This document shows, in pieces, positions 51,518-60,153 of a stretch of DNA of 64,000 nt. The stretch is from Segatella copri (GTDB taxonomy: Bacteria; Bacteroidota; Bacteroidia; Bacteroidales; Bacteroidaceae). Under the pieces are notes generated by a model. That model was given only the letters and a program-made list of their open reading frames with translations. It did no database searches and had not been told where the DNA came from. Each line of letters opens with the position of its first letter. Position 1 is the stretch's first letter. A program made the position numbers and the translations under genes. The stretch lies in the NCBI RefSeq assembly GCF_026015295.1, contig NZ_JAPDUW010000001.1:1302001-1366000 (forward strand), in the 5' to 3' direction.

Positions 51518-52492
51518 GTGAGAAAATATGAAGTAGAAATATATGGTAAACTGGAAGAAATGCCGCATTTATTGGAAGGCGACTTTTTTCATAGCTTGGA
51601 GCTTTTTCAGATTCTTGAAAAAACACCCGGCATAACCCCTTTTATGGCTGTCGCCACACAGGAGAACAAGGTGGTAGGACAAATGCTCGTCATCCTCTAT
51701 CACCGCAAATCTTTATTTCCACCTTATTTATATACGCACGCGCACGCGTATGGAGAGGGACTTTATGCACCCGATGCTGAACAGAATGCTATTTTCCCAT
51801 TGTTACTCCGCAGCATAACTATCCACTTACACAAACGACTCTGCTTTTACATCGAGTTCTCCCGAATGAGCAAAAAGATGCTGGGTTACCGGGAATTCAG
51901 AAAATTGGGCTATGTACCTATTGCCTGGCAAGAGATACATAACTCCCTACACAGCAAACTTCCCCAAGAGCGACTCTCAGACAAACAAATTGCTATGATT
52001 GAAAAAATGAAGAAAAAGGGAATAAGTTGTAGAGAGGCAACTTCACCCGAAGACATCCATCGTTATCACCAGTTGCTCAAAAATTATTATCGGCTGAAAA
52101 TTCGCCGTTTTGTTCCTGACGAAACATTCTTTCAGAAACTGAGTACAAGTAGTAATGCCAGAAACGTCATCATCACCTATAAGGACAAAGTGATTGGCGG
52201 CTATACCTGCATCTACAACCAAGGCAATGCCTTTCTTTGGTTTTCTGCATTCAAGAGAAAGACTTACATCCATCTGCATCCGGACACAATGACCATCTGG
52301 CAAGCACTCTCTGATGCACAGGAGCAGGATGCCCAACACCTCCACTTTATGGACGCAGGACTTCCGCTTAAGAATAATCTCTACCGTGAATTCATTCTCG
52401 GTTTCGGAGGCAAACCTGTTACCAAGTTTCGCTGGTTCCGCTTCTATCCAAAAGTTATAAACCTGCTCCTCCACTGGCTATACAAGGATTAA
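51518..52492 (+). CDS. FemAB/GNAT-like acyltransferase
   Basis: A 324-residue protein. It has two GNAT-related halves: ~20-140 (FFHSLELFQILEKTPGITPF, VVGQMLVILYH) and ~160-300 (NVIITYKDKVIGGYTCIYNQ, TIWQALSDAQEQDAQHLHFM). This double-GNAT layout is that of FemAB/peptidoglycan-bridge-type transferases. Substrate is unknown; a surface glycan or peptidoglycan role is inference. A GTG at 51518 (VRKYEVEIYGKLEEMPHLL) fits relatives and the promoter; an ATG 36 bases earlier lies before the -7 box. Confidence 0.8.
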   Translation: MRKYEVEIYGKLEEMPHLLEGDFFHSLELFQILEKTPGITPFMAVATQENKVVGQMLVILYHRKSLFPPYLYTHAHAYGEGLYAPDAEQNAIFPLLLRSITIHLHKRLCFYIEFSRMSKKMLGYREFRKLGYVPIAWQEIHNSLHSKLPQERLSDKQIAMIEKMKKKGISCREATSPEDIHRYHQLLKNYYRLKIRRFVPDETFFQKLSTSSNARNVIITYKDKVIGGYTCIYNQGNAFLWFSAFKRKTYIHLHPDTMTIWQALSDAQEQDAQHLHFMDAGLPLKNNLYREFILGFGGKPVTKFRWFRFYPKVINLLLHWLYKD

Positions 52493-52605
52493 GAAAAAGA
52501 GGTTCCGTGAGCCTATATAAAGCATCTCCGAAACCTCTTTCTCTTTTTTAAGCGTAATTACACATACGCTCAAAAAGTACATTTTGTATATTAAAGCCAA
52601 CGCCT

Positions 52606-53223
52606 CTACTCTTTCAAAGCACGGTCAAGCTGCTCCAAGCCGCGCTCTGTACAGAATCCACGAATCAGGCACAAAATATAATTGTCGTATATCTCCTGCA
52701 TCGAATGAACACGATAGAGCTGATGGTGCATGATTTCCTCCATCATCACATGTCCTATGTCCATAACAACATTGAAGTCTACATCCTTACGGAAAAGCCC
52801 CTCCTTGACACCAGCCTCAAAGAAACGCACACTCTCCTCCCGTTCATGAGCATGATTTTCCTGGAAGAATTTCACAACACGAGGCATCTTATGAACCTCC
52901 TCATAAAAAAGAACGCCCACCATCCCATTGCGCTCCATCTGCAATTTATAGACATAGCTGATAATATCTATCACATTCTTCGCTTGGGTCTTGGCGAAAT
53001 TTTCTAACTTCGAACGATTTTCTTCTAGCTGACGCATCATACCAGCAAGCAACAATTCTTCTTTGTCACCGAAAATCTCGTACACAGTTCTCTTAGACAC
53101 ATGAAGTCCCTGTGAGATTTCATCCATCTTGACAGCTTTTACCCCACGCTTATAGAATTCAGGCATCGCATAAGAGATGATTCTGTCTTTCAGTTCTTGT
53201 CTATATTGATTGATTTCTATCAT
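52606..53223 (-). CDS. TetR-family transcriptional regulator
   Basis: A 205-residue regulator. The N-terminal HTH is clear (KDRIISYAMPEFYKRGVKAV, MDEISQGLHVSKRTVYEIFG, DKEELLLAGM) and the C-terminal domain is helical and ligand-binding. It runs divergently from the malic enzyme gene, sharing a 160-base region with two facing promoters. A role in controlling that gene is plausible but unproven. The start at ATG 53221-53223 follows a TATCTTTG box; an upstream in-frame ATG lies before the promoter. Confidence 0.88.
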   Translation of the reverse strand: MIEINQYRQELKDRIISYAMPEFYKRGVKAVKMDEISQGLHVSKRTVYEIFGDKEELLLAGMMRQLEENRSKLENFAKTQAKNVIDIISYVYKLQMERNGMVGVLFYEEVHKMPRVVKFFQENHAHEREESVRFFEAGVKEGLFRKDVDFNVVMDIGHVMMEEIMHHQLYRVHSMQEIYDNYILCLIRGFCTERGLEQLDRALKE

Positions 53224-53250
53224 TTTACTTGTTTGAAGACTATTTTTGTG

Positions 53251-53258
53251 CAAAGATA
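53251..53258 (-). promoter_or_regulatory. Promoter of the TetR-family gene
   Basis: TATCTTTG on the minus strand, 28 bases before the start codon. Confidence 0.6.
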
Positions 53259-53301
53259 CAAAAAAAATCAAAAAACCATTCTTTTTTACTAAGTTTTTTT
53301 G

Positions 53302-53309
53302 TACCTTTG
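53302..53309 (+). promoter_or_regulatory. Promoter of the malic enzyme gene
   Basis: TACCTTTG, 74 bases before the ATG at 53383. Confidence 0.6.
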
Positions 53310-53382
53310 CACAAACTTTTAAATTTCGTGCGAAAAATCCACGAATATGAAAGAAAAATAAACTTTAAACCAATATATTGTT

Positions 53383-55671
53383 ATGGTAAAAATTACAAAA
53401 GAGGCGGCTTTAAGTTATCACGAGACTGGCCGTCCTGGCAAGATTGAGGTTAAGCCAACAAAACCTTATCACACACAAACGGATCTGAGCCTTGCTTATT
53501 CTCCTGGCGTGGCATTCCCATGTCTTGAGATCCAGCAGAACCCAGACGATGCATACAAGTATACTGACAAGGGTAACCTGGTTGCTGTTATCAGTAATGG
53601 TACAGCAGTGCTCGGACTTGGCGATATCGGTGCCATGAGCGGAAAGCCAGTGATGGAAGGTAAGGGATTGCTTTTCAAGATTTACGGTGGTGTGGATGTC
53701 TTCGATATTGAAATCGATGAAAAAGACCCAGAAAAGTTCTGTGAAACCGTAGAGAAAATCGCTCCTACATTTGGTGGAATCAACTTGGAGGACATCAAGG
53801 CACCTCAATGTTTCTACATCGAGGAACGCCTGAAAAGAACTCTCGATATCCCTGTAATGCACGATGACCAGCATGGTACTGCTATCATCTCTGCAGCAGG
53901 CTTGAAGAACGCTCTTGAGGTAGCTGGCAAGAACATTGCCGATGTGAAGATTGTCGTAAATGGTGCTGGTGCAGCTGCTATCAGCTGTACAAAACTCTAC
54001 GTAGCGCTAGGTGCACAGGTAAAGAACATCGTTATGCTCGACTCTAAGGGTGTCATTACCAGCGACCGCGAAAATCTGACAGAGCAGAAAAAGCTCTTTG
54101 CAACAGACCGCCGCGATGTCCATACACTCGAAGAGGCTGTGAAAGGCGCCGATGTATTCGTAGGACTCAGCAAGGGTAACGTGCTCTCCAAGGATATGAT
54201 TCGTTCTATGGCAGACAACCCTATCGTTTTCGCTCTTGCTAATCCAGTACCTGAGATCAGCTACGAGGACGCTATGGACAGCCGCCCTGACGTATTGATG
54301 TCAACTGGCCGTTCAGATTATCCTAACCAGATTAACAATGTAATCGGTTTCCCATACATCTTCCGTGGTGCACTCGATGTTCACGCCCGTGCTATCAACG
54401 AAGAAATGAAGATGGCTGCTGTTCATGCAATTGCCGATTTGGCTAAGCAGCCGGTTCCTGATGTAGTAAACGATGTTTACCACGTTAACGACCTTACATT
54501 CGGTCCTAAATACTTCATTCCGAAACCTGTAGATCCACGTTTGATTACAGAAGTTTCTGCTGCCGTAGCTAAGGCTGCAATGGAAAGTGGTGTGGCTCGC
54601 ACCCCTATCACAGACTGGGAGAAGTACAAGCAGGATTTGCGCCAGCTGCTTGGTCAGGAGACCAAACTGACCCGCAAGCTCCACGATACAGCGCGCCTTC
54701 ACCCACAGCGTGTAGTATTCGCTGAAGGTGGCAACCCAACTATGCTGAAGGCTGCAGTCCAGGCAAAGCAAGAGGGTATCTGCCAGCCAATCCTGTTGGG
54801 CAACCCAGACCGCTTGAACCGTGTTGCTAGCCGTTTGAAACTTGACCTTTCAGATATTGAGATTGTAGATATGCGTGCCGATAACGAACAGGGCCGCCGT
54901 GCTAAGTTTGCCAAGCATCTGGCAGAGAAGCGTGCTCGCGAGGGCTACAGCTTCGAGGAAGCTTATGATAAAATGTACGAGCGCAACTACTTCGGTATGT
55001 CAATGGTAGAACAGGGTGATGCTGACGCATTCATCACTGGTCTTTACACAAAGTACAGTAATACTATCAAGGTGGCAAAAGATGTAATTGGAATCCGTGA
55101 GCCATATAAGACTTTCGGTACCATGCATATCCTTAACACCCAGAAGGGTATTTATTATATCGCAGATACACTTATCAACCGCCACCCAGACGAAGATGTG
55201 CTAATCGATGTTGCCAAGCTGTCTGCAGGTACAGTAAAGTTCTTCAACGAAGAGCCGGTTATGGCCATGTTAAGCTACTCTAACTTCGGTACAGACAATA
55301 TTGGCTCACCGGTTAAGGTAAAGAAAGCCGTTGCTGAGATGCAGAAGGAGTTCCCAGAACTCGCTATCGATGGTGAGATGCAGGTAAACTATGCACTCAA
55401 CAAGGATCTGCGCGACGAGAAGTACCCATTCTCCCGCCTCAAGGGCAAAGACGTCAACACTTTGGTGTTCCCTAACTTGAGTAGCGCCAATGGTGCATAC
55501 AAACTTCTCCAGGGTTTGAATCCTGAAGCTGAGATTATCGGCCCTATCCAGATGGGATTGAATAAGCCTATCCACTTCACTGACTCAGAAAGTAGTGTAC
55601 AGGATATCGTAAACATCACAGCAGTAGCTGTCATTGATGCTTACGTAGAGAAAATCAAGAAGCAGAAGTAA
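53383..55671 (+). CDS. maeB: NADP-dependent malic enzyme with phosphotransacetylase-like domain (MaeB type)
   Basis: A 762-residue two-domain enzyme. Residues ~1-430 are the malic enzyme: [75 protein letters not shown] and [20 protein letters not shown]. Residues ~440-762 resemble phosphate acetyltransferase ([40 protein letters not shown]). It converts malate to pyruvate with NADP+; the C-terminal domain is regulatory, sensing acetyl-CoA in other bacteria. It stands alone with its own promoter and terminator. Confidence 0.95.
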   Translation: MVKITKEAALSYHETGRPGKIEVKPTKPYHTQTDLSLAYSPGVAFPCLEIQQNPDDAYKYTDKGNLVAVISNGTAVLGLGDIGAMSGKPVMEGKGLLFKIYGGVDVFDIEIDEKDPEKFCETVEKIAPTFGGINLEDIKAPQCFYIEERLKRTLDIPVMHDDQHGTAIISAAGLKNALEVAGKNIADVKIVVNGAGAAAISCTKLYVALGAQVKNIVMLDSKGVITSDRENLTEQKKLFATDRRDVHTLEEAVKGADVFVGLSKGNVLSKDMIRSMADNPIVFALANPVPEISYEDAMDSRPDVLMSTGRSDYPNQINNVIGFPYIFRGALDVHARAINEEMKMAAVHAIADLAKQPVPDVVNDVYHVNDLTFGPKYFIPKPVDPRLITEVSAAVAKAAMESGVARTPITDWEKYKQDLRQLLGQETKLTRKLHDTARLHPQRVVFAEGGNPTMLKAAVQAKQEGICQPILLGNPDRLNRVASRLKLDLSDIEIVDMRADNEQGRRAKFAKHLAEKRAREGYSFEEAYDKMYERNYFGMSMVEQGDADAFITGLYTKYSNTIKVAKDVIGIREPYKTFGTMHILNTQKGIYYIADTLINRHPDEDVLIDVAKLSAGTVKFFNEEPVMAMLSYSNFGTDNIGSPVKVKKAVAEMQKEFPELAIDGEMQVNYALNKDLRDEKYPFSRLKGKDVNTLVFPNLSSANGAYKLLQGLNPEAEIIGPIQMGLNKPIHFTDSESSVQDIVNITAVAVIDAYVEKIKKQK

Positions 55672-55724
55672 TCACTTCTTTTTCCTGATTCGAACAAACA
55701 GAATAAGATAATAGTATTTTCCAT

Positions 55725-55761
55725 AAACAGGTTGGCACTTCTGCGCCAACCTGTTTTTATT
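55725..55761 (+). terminator. Terminator of the malic enzyme gene
   Basis: AAACAGGTTGGC pairs perfectly with GCCAACCTGTTT (55745-55756), followed by TTT. Confidence 0.9.
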
Positions 55762-55940
55762 TTCTCTACTTCACTACTCGTCTCGGAAGTTCGTCTCTTT
55801 ATACTTTTGAAGATATCCAAACAAAAACAAAAAGACAACAGAATTGCAATCGATTACACAGTCTTTCTTACTAAAATAAGTTAATTTATACCCTTGTGCG
55901 CCCACACAATTAAATTACGACAAAAATAATCAAATAAATA

Positions 55941-55972
55941 TTTGGTGATTTGAAAAAAATCGTGTATCTTTG
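55941..55972 (+). promoter_or_regulatory. Consensus promoter of a candidate small RNA
   Basis: TTTG at 55941-55944, 20-base spacer, TATCTTTG at 55965-55972. No annotated gene starts near it. Confidence 0.75.
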
Positions 55973-55978
55973 CAGCCA

Positions 55979-56072
55979 GTTATCCTGAAAACAATCTTTT
56001 TACCTTAATGGAAACTAATACCTATTGAAGATTTGGAGCGGTAGCCTGTGAAGGTCATCGCTTTTTTCTTTT
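55979..56072 (+). ncRNA. Candidate small RNA or attenuator-like leader (~90 nt)
   Basis: A consensus promoter and a terminator hairpin (AGCGGTAGCC at 56037-56046 pairing with GGTCATCGCT at 56053-56062, then a T-run) bracket ~90 bases. Only a 6-codon frame (METNTY, 56008-56028) lies inside. Downstream rplU has its own promoter, so this is more likely a free small RNA than a leader; an attenuator is the alternative. The remainder of the gap to 56157 shows no gene. Confidence 0.55.
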
Positions 56073-56158
56073 TATACACCTCCTCCATCAAATAGCATAT
56101 AGCATATATTGTTCCCAAGAAGAAAGAATACAATTAAAAGGTAATATCACTTGAGTCG

Positions 56159-56400
56159 GAAGACTTGCTCACTATAGTCAGCAGACCTGCCGACTATAGT
56201 GAGCAGACCTGCTGACTAGGCTCAGCAGAGCTGCTGACACTAGTCATAACTTTAGCGAAGGTATCTTCTTGAACCAGAGAAGTCGTATCCTTAAACCTAA
56301 GGAGACATCTCCTTGAACCAGAGAAGACATATCATTGAGCCAAAGGAGACATATCATTGAACCTACGGAAGTATATTATTGAACCCAATAAAGAACATTA
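56159..56400. repeat. Eleven-unit 22-bp periodic repeat array
   Basis: Units begin at 56159, 56181, 56203, 56225, 56247, 56269, 56291, 56313, 56335, 56357 and 56379: exactly 22 bases apart, with no indels. Units 1-4 share GCAGACCTGC followed by GACTATAGTCA-like halves; units 6-11 share TTGAACC followed by GGAGACATAT-like halves; unit 5 is intermediate. Many units hold internal palindromes (GACTATAGTC, AAGGAGA/TCTCCTT). It is not coding (22 is not a multiple of 3) and not CRISPR-like. Confidence 0.8.
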
Positions 56401-56529
56401 TACTATTCACGAGTCCCTTATCTGGTAGCAAATAATCGGTATTCTTATAAAAAACAGGCTTTTCTGTTAAATCTTTCTAAAAAGCAATCTTTATTTCCCC
56501 AACATTTTGTTCATATCAAAGATAATTTG

Positions 56530-56537
56530 TAATTTTG
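56530..56537 (+). promoter_or_regulatory. Promoter of rplU-rpmA
   Basis: TAATTTTG, 121 bases before rplU. The in-frame upstream extension of rplU starts inside this box and is therefore not coding. The ~115-base leader may carry r-protein autoregulation. Confidence 0.6.
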
Positions 56538-56657
56538 CACCCCGAATGCTCATGGATTGGGCAAATGTTACAGAAAAGTTTAGTTCGAAGGGGCTCAAAG
56601 AAGATCCGGCACAATGCAGGACGCCTCCCGAAGAAACCCGTTTATATAATTAATTTA

Positions 56658-56975
56658 ATGTACGCAATTGTAGAAATTAACGGTCAGCAGTTCAAGGCTG
56701 AGGAGGGCAAGAAGCTCTTCGTACATCACATCAAGGATGTTGAGGCAGGTCAGACTGTTGAGTTCGACAAGGTTTTGCTCGTTGACAAAGACGGCTCAAT
56801 CACTGTCGGTGCACCAGCTGTAGAGGGTGCAAAAGTAGTAGTAGAAGTAGTGAACCCACTCGTTAAGGGTGACAAGGTAATCGTCTTCAAGATGAAGCGC
56901 CGCAAGGACTATCGCAAGAAGAACGGTCATCGTGCTCAGTTCACTGAAGTATCAATCAAATCTGTAATCGCTTAA
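56658..56975 (+). CDS. rplU: 50S ribosomal protein L21
   Basis: A 105-residue L21: [60 protein letters not shown] and FTEVSIKSV. It binds 23S rRNA in the large subunit. ATG 56658 is the family start. It is followed by rpmA after 19 bases with a good AGGAGGA site, the standard rplU-rpmA operon. A 22-bp repeat array and a promoter precede it. Confidence 0.97.
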   Translation: MYAIVEINGQQFKAEEGKKLFVHHIKDVEAGQTVEFDKVLLVDKDGSITVGAPAVEGAKVVVEVVNPLVKGDKVIVFKMKRRKDYRKKNGHRAQFTEVSIKSVIA

Positions 56976-56994
56976 AATTAGGAGGAATTAGAAA

Positions 56995-57285
56995 ATGGCA
57001 CATAAGAAAGGTGTTGGTAGTTCTAAGAACGGCCGTGAATCAGCTTCACAAAGATTAGGCGTTAAGATCTGGGGTGGTCAGAGCATCATCGCAGGTAACA
57101 TCATCGTTCGCCAGCGTGGTAACAAGCACTTCCCAGGTGAGAATGTAGCTCAGGGTAAGGATGATACATTGTATGCTTTGGCAGATGGTATCGTTTACTT
57201 CCACAAGGGCCGCAAGGACAAGAGTACAGTTTCTGTTCTCTCTCCAGAGGTTTACGCTGAGAAGACCAAAAAAGCTGACGCTTAA
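56995..57285 (+). CDS. rpmA: 50S ribosomal protein L27
   Basis: A 96-residue L27: [60 protein letters not shown]. Its N-terminus reaches the peptidyl transferase centre. It begins directly with MAHKKG, with no N-terminal cleavage extension as found in Firmicutes. It is the second gene of the rplU-rpmA operon, ending before a terminator. Confidence 0.97.
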   Translation: MAHKKGVGSSKNGRESASQRLGVKIWGGQSIIAGNIIVRQRGNKHFPGENVAQGKDDTLYALADGIVYFHKGRKDKSTVSVLSPEVYAEKTKKADA

Positions 57286-57329
57286 TTTTTAAAGTTTTAG
57301 AAAAAACTATTCCAAACAAACAACATAGA

Positions 57330-57358
57330 AGCCTGCTCATACCTAGAGCAGGCTTTCT
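57330..57358 (+). terminator. Terminator of rplU-rpmA
   Basis: AGCCTGCTC pairs with GAGCAGGCT (57346-57354), followed by TTTC. Confidence 0.8.
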
Positions 57359-57504
57359 TCGTTTATATAAGTTTTTAGGCAAGGATTACACCACACCCCC
57401 TTTCTCTAAGCTCCTTAACCCTGTAAAACCACAAAAAAAACTTTAATTCTACCCTTCCCTGTAAAAAAGTCAGCAATTTTTTACGCTATCACAAATATTT
57501 TTTG

Positions 57505-57512
57505 TACTTTTG
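57505..57512 (+). promoter_or_regulatory. Promoter box now separated from serS by an insertion element
   Basis: TACTTTTG, 18 bases before the left TA target duplication of the IS630 element. In the uninterrupted locus it would lie about 50 bases before the serS start, so it is the likely original serS promoter. Confidence 0.6.
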
Positions 57513-57597
57513 CCTACAAATAAGTAAGTGATCTAAATTATTTATATATATCAGTACTAATATGGTTCATTTTCCGTTTTATAGAAAAAGTAGAATT

Positions 57598-58607
57598 ATG
57601 AAACCAATAAAAGTACTTGAATTATCAGAGGTTGATCGCCTCAAATTAGAGAAAGGCTATCATAATGGCCCTACTCATAGTTTTCGTATCAGATGCAAAT
57701 CCATATTGCTGAAGTCAGAAGGTAAATCAGCTCCCAAAATAGCAGAAATGCTTGAGGTGACTGTACCTACTGTCTACGCATGGGTAAAACGTTATGAAGA
57801 AAATGGCATCAAAGGCTTGGAGACACGTCCTGGTCAGGGTCGAAAGCCTATTATGGATTGTTCTGATGAAGAAGCAGTCCGCAAGGCAATTGAGGAAGAC
57901 CGTCAAAGCGTGTCTAAAGCACGTGAGGCATGGCAGAATGCGACTGGCAAAGAAGCCAGTGACATTACCTTCAAACGTTTTTTAGAAACATTGGTGCAAG
58001 ATATAAGCGTATAAGAAAACGCCCAAGGGGCAAACCCTCACCGCAGCTCTACGCATACAAGAAAGAGAAGTTGCAAGAACTTGAAGAACTTGATTCCAAA
58101 GGGGAACTTGTGCTATATTATGCCGACGAAAGCCATGTCTGTACAAATGGATATGTTCCATATGGCTGGCAATTCAAGAATGAGGATGTTTACATCCCAT
58201 CCGAGAAAGCTGCCCGGCTTAATATCTTTGGTATGATTACCAAAAGGAACCAATATAAAGGCTTTACCACAAAAGAGTCCATCAACGCAGACAAGATTGT
58301 GGACTATCTTGACAGATTCTCTTTCAATGTCACGAAGAAGACTGTAATTGTCTTGGACAATGCTTCTGTTCATAGAAATCGGAAGGTGAAAGAACTGAGG
58401 AAAATTTGGGAGAATAGAGGATTGTTCCTCGTCTATCTTCCACCTTATTCTCCAGAACTTAATCCTGCCGAGATTCTTTGGCGTATACTTAAGGGCAAAT
58501 GGATAAGACCGATAGATTACGAGACTACGGACTCGCTTTTCTATTGTACGAACAGGGCCTTGGCCTCTGTGGGTACGAACTTATTCGTGAATTATTCATA
58601 TTTGTAA
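57598..58607 (+). CDS. IS630 transposase, full product made by -1 frameshifting
   Basis: The first frame (57598-58014) encodes a helix-turn-helix domain (LLKSEGKSAPKIAEMLEVTV, PTVYAWVKRYEENGIKGLET) and stops soon after the heptamer T-TTT-TTA at 57978-57984. Slipping back one base there joins it to the downstream frame, which reads on without a stop (RYKRIRKRPRGKPSPQLYAY) to 58607. The DDE residues are in YYADESHV, VIVLDNASVHR and PPYSPELNPAEILW. The fused product would be 336 residues, normal for the family. A sequencing or mutational frameshift is the alternative. Confidence 0.8.
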
Positions 58608-58610
58608 AAT

Positions 58611-58618
58611 TAATTTTG
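58611..58618 (+). promoter_or_regulatory. -7-like box in the right end of the IS, facing serS
   Basis: TAATTTTG is a perfect TAnnTTTG box inside the right inverted repeat, 39 bases before the serS ATG. No good -33 motif is visible. It could supply expression to serS after the insertion. Confidence 0.45.
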
Positions 58619-58657
58619 AACAGTTACTTAGTAAATTATTTAATTAAAAGACATTTT

Positions 58658-59950
58658 ATGCTTACACTTAAACTTATCAGTGAGGAAACTGAACGTGTAG
58701 TTAAGGGGCTCGAAAAGAAGCATTTTCCAAATGCTCGTGAGGCCGTAGAGAAAGTTTTGGAGTACGACAAGATTCGTCGTGAAGCTCAGCAGAAGTTGGA
58801 TAACAACAAGCAACAGGCTAACCAGTTTGCTAAGCAGATTGGTGCCCTAATGAAGGAAGGTAAGAAAGAGGAAGCTGAGAGCGCAAAGGCTCAGGTAGCT
58901 ATGCTCAAGGCAGACGCTAAGGCTCTTGAAGAGATCATGGAGAAAGCACAGAACGATATGACCAACCAGTTGCTCGAAATTCCTAACATCCCTTGCGAGC
59001 AGGTTCCTGAAGGTAAGGACGCAGCCGACAACGTTGTTGTGAAAGAAGGCGGCGAAAAGCCAAACCTCGGCGAGGATGCTCTCTGCCATTGGGATCTCTT
59101 GAAGAAGTATAATCTTGTAGACTTCGACCTCGGCGTTAAAATTACTGGCGCAGGTTTCCCTGTATATATCGGCAAGATGGCTCGTTTCCAGCGTGCGCTT
59201 GAGGCATTCTTCCTCGATGAGGCTCGCAAGAGCGGATATCTGGAGATTCAGCCTCCTTACGTAGTAAACGAGGACTCTGGTCGTGGTACCGGTCAGTTGC
59301 CAGACAAGGAAGGTCAGATGTATCATGCTAATCTGGATAATCTCTTCCTCATCCCTACTGCTGAGGTTCCTGTAACCAACATCTTCCGCGATGTTATTCT
59401 CGATGAGAAAGATCTCCCTATCAAGCGTTGTGCTTACTCAGCTTGTTTCCGTCGTGAAGCAGGTAGCTATGGTAAGGATGTTCGCGGTTTGAACCGCCTG
59501 CACCAGTTCGACAAGGTAGAGATTGTTCGCATCGATAAGCCAGGTCACTCTTACGAGAGTTTGAACGAGATGCTCGACCATGTTGAAGGTCTTTTGAAGA
59601 AGTTGGAATTGCCATACCATATCCTCCGTCTCTGCGGTGGTGACATGAGCTTCACCTCTTCTATCTGCTACGACTTCGAGACATGGAGTGCTGCACAGGG
59701 TCGCTGGTTGGAAGTTTCATCAGTATCTAACTTCGAGAGCTACCAGGCTAACCGTCTCCACTGCCGCTATCGCCATACAGATGACAAGAAGATTGAACTT
59801 TGCCACACATTGAATGGTTCAGCTCTTGCCTTGCCACGTATCGTAGCAACCATCTTGGAGAACAATCAGACCCCAGAAGGAATCCGCGTACCTAAGGTAT
59901 TGGTTCCATACTGCGGTTTCGAGATGCTTGATGACAAAAATTTCGATTAA
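58658..59950 (+). CDS. serS: Serine-tRNA ligase
   Basis: A 430-residue class II synthetase. The N-terminal coiled-coil tRNA arm spans ~25-105 (DKIRREAQQKLDNNKQQANQ). Catalytic motifs are ALEAFFLDEARKSGYLEIQP, YSACFRREAGSYGKDVRGLN (motif 2), LHQFDKVEIVRI and GSALALPRIVATILENNQTP (motif 3). It charges tRNA-Ser. The ATG at 58658 is the family start. The IS630 element ends 29 bases upstream. Confidence 0.97.
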   Translation: MLTLKLISEETERVVKGLEKKHFPNAREAVEKVLEYDKIRREAQQKLDNNKQQANQFAKQIGALMKEGKKEEAESAKAQVAMLKADAKALEEIMEKAQNDMTNQLLEIPNIPCEQVPEGKDAADNVVVKEGGEKPNLGEDALCHWDLLKKYNLVDFDLGVKITGAGFPVYIGKMARFQRALEAFFLDEARKSGYLEIQPPYVVNEDSGRGTGQLPDKEGQMYHANLDNLFLIPTAEVPVTNIFRDVILDEKDLPIKRCAYSACFRREAGSYGKDVRGLNRLHQFDKVEIVRIDKPGHSYESLNEMLDHVEGLLKKLELPYHILRLCGGDMSFTSSICYDFETWSAAQGRWLEVSSVSNFESYQANRLHCRYRHTDDKKIELCHTLNGSALALPRIVATILENNQTPEGIRVPKVLVPYCGFEMLDDKNFD

Positions 59951-60028
59951 TTTGAAGTATCGGTAAGACTTTCAGTTTTTCTCGATTATACAAAACATTC
60001 GAAAAATAAAAATAACATATATTGTACG

Positions 60029-60075
60029 AGGATAACTTCGACTGCCACAAAGGTAGCCGATGTTATCCTTTTGCA
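60029..60075 (+). terminator. Probable terminator of serS
   Basis: AGGATAAC pairs with GTTATCCT (60062-60069) around a partly paired inner region (TCG/CGA), followed by TTTTGCATTTTT. Confidence 0.6.
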
Positions 60076-60153
60076 TTTTTATGTACCATGAAGCAAACTC
60101 TAAACAGCTAACCAGAAATATTAATATATCAGCATTAAGAAATTTAATAGCCA

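Larger units (their letters stand above)
57533..58628 (+). mobile_element. IS630-family insertion sequence
   Basis: About 1.1 kb with imperfect terminal inverted repeats. Including the flanking TA, the left end TAAGTAAGTGATCTAAATTA (57531-57550) matches the complement of the right end (58611-58630) at 17 of 20 positions. Flanking TA dinucleotides at 57531-57532 and 58629-58630 are the target duplication typical of this family. It carries two overlapping reading frames joined by a slippery site. Confidence 0.85.

Noticed and set aside
56159..56400. CRISPR array
   Set aside because: Units are 22 bases with no spacers between them, and there are no cas genes in the window.
56535..56657. N-terminal extension of L21 by 41 codons
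   Set aside because: The extension begins inside the -7 box and L21 normally starts with [11 protein letters not shown].
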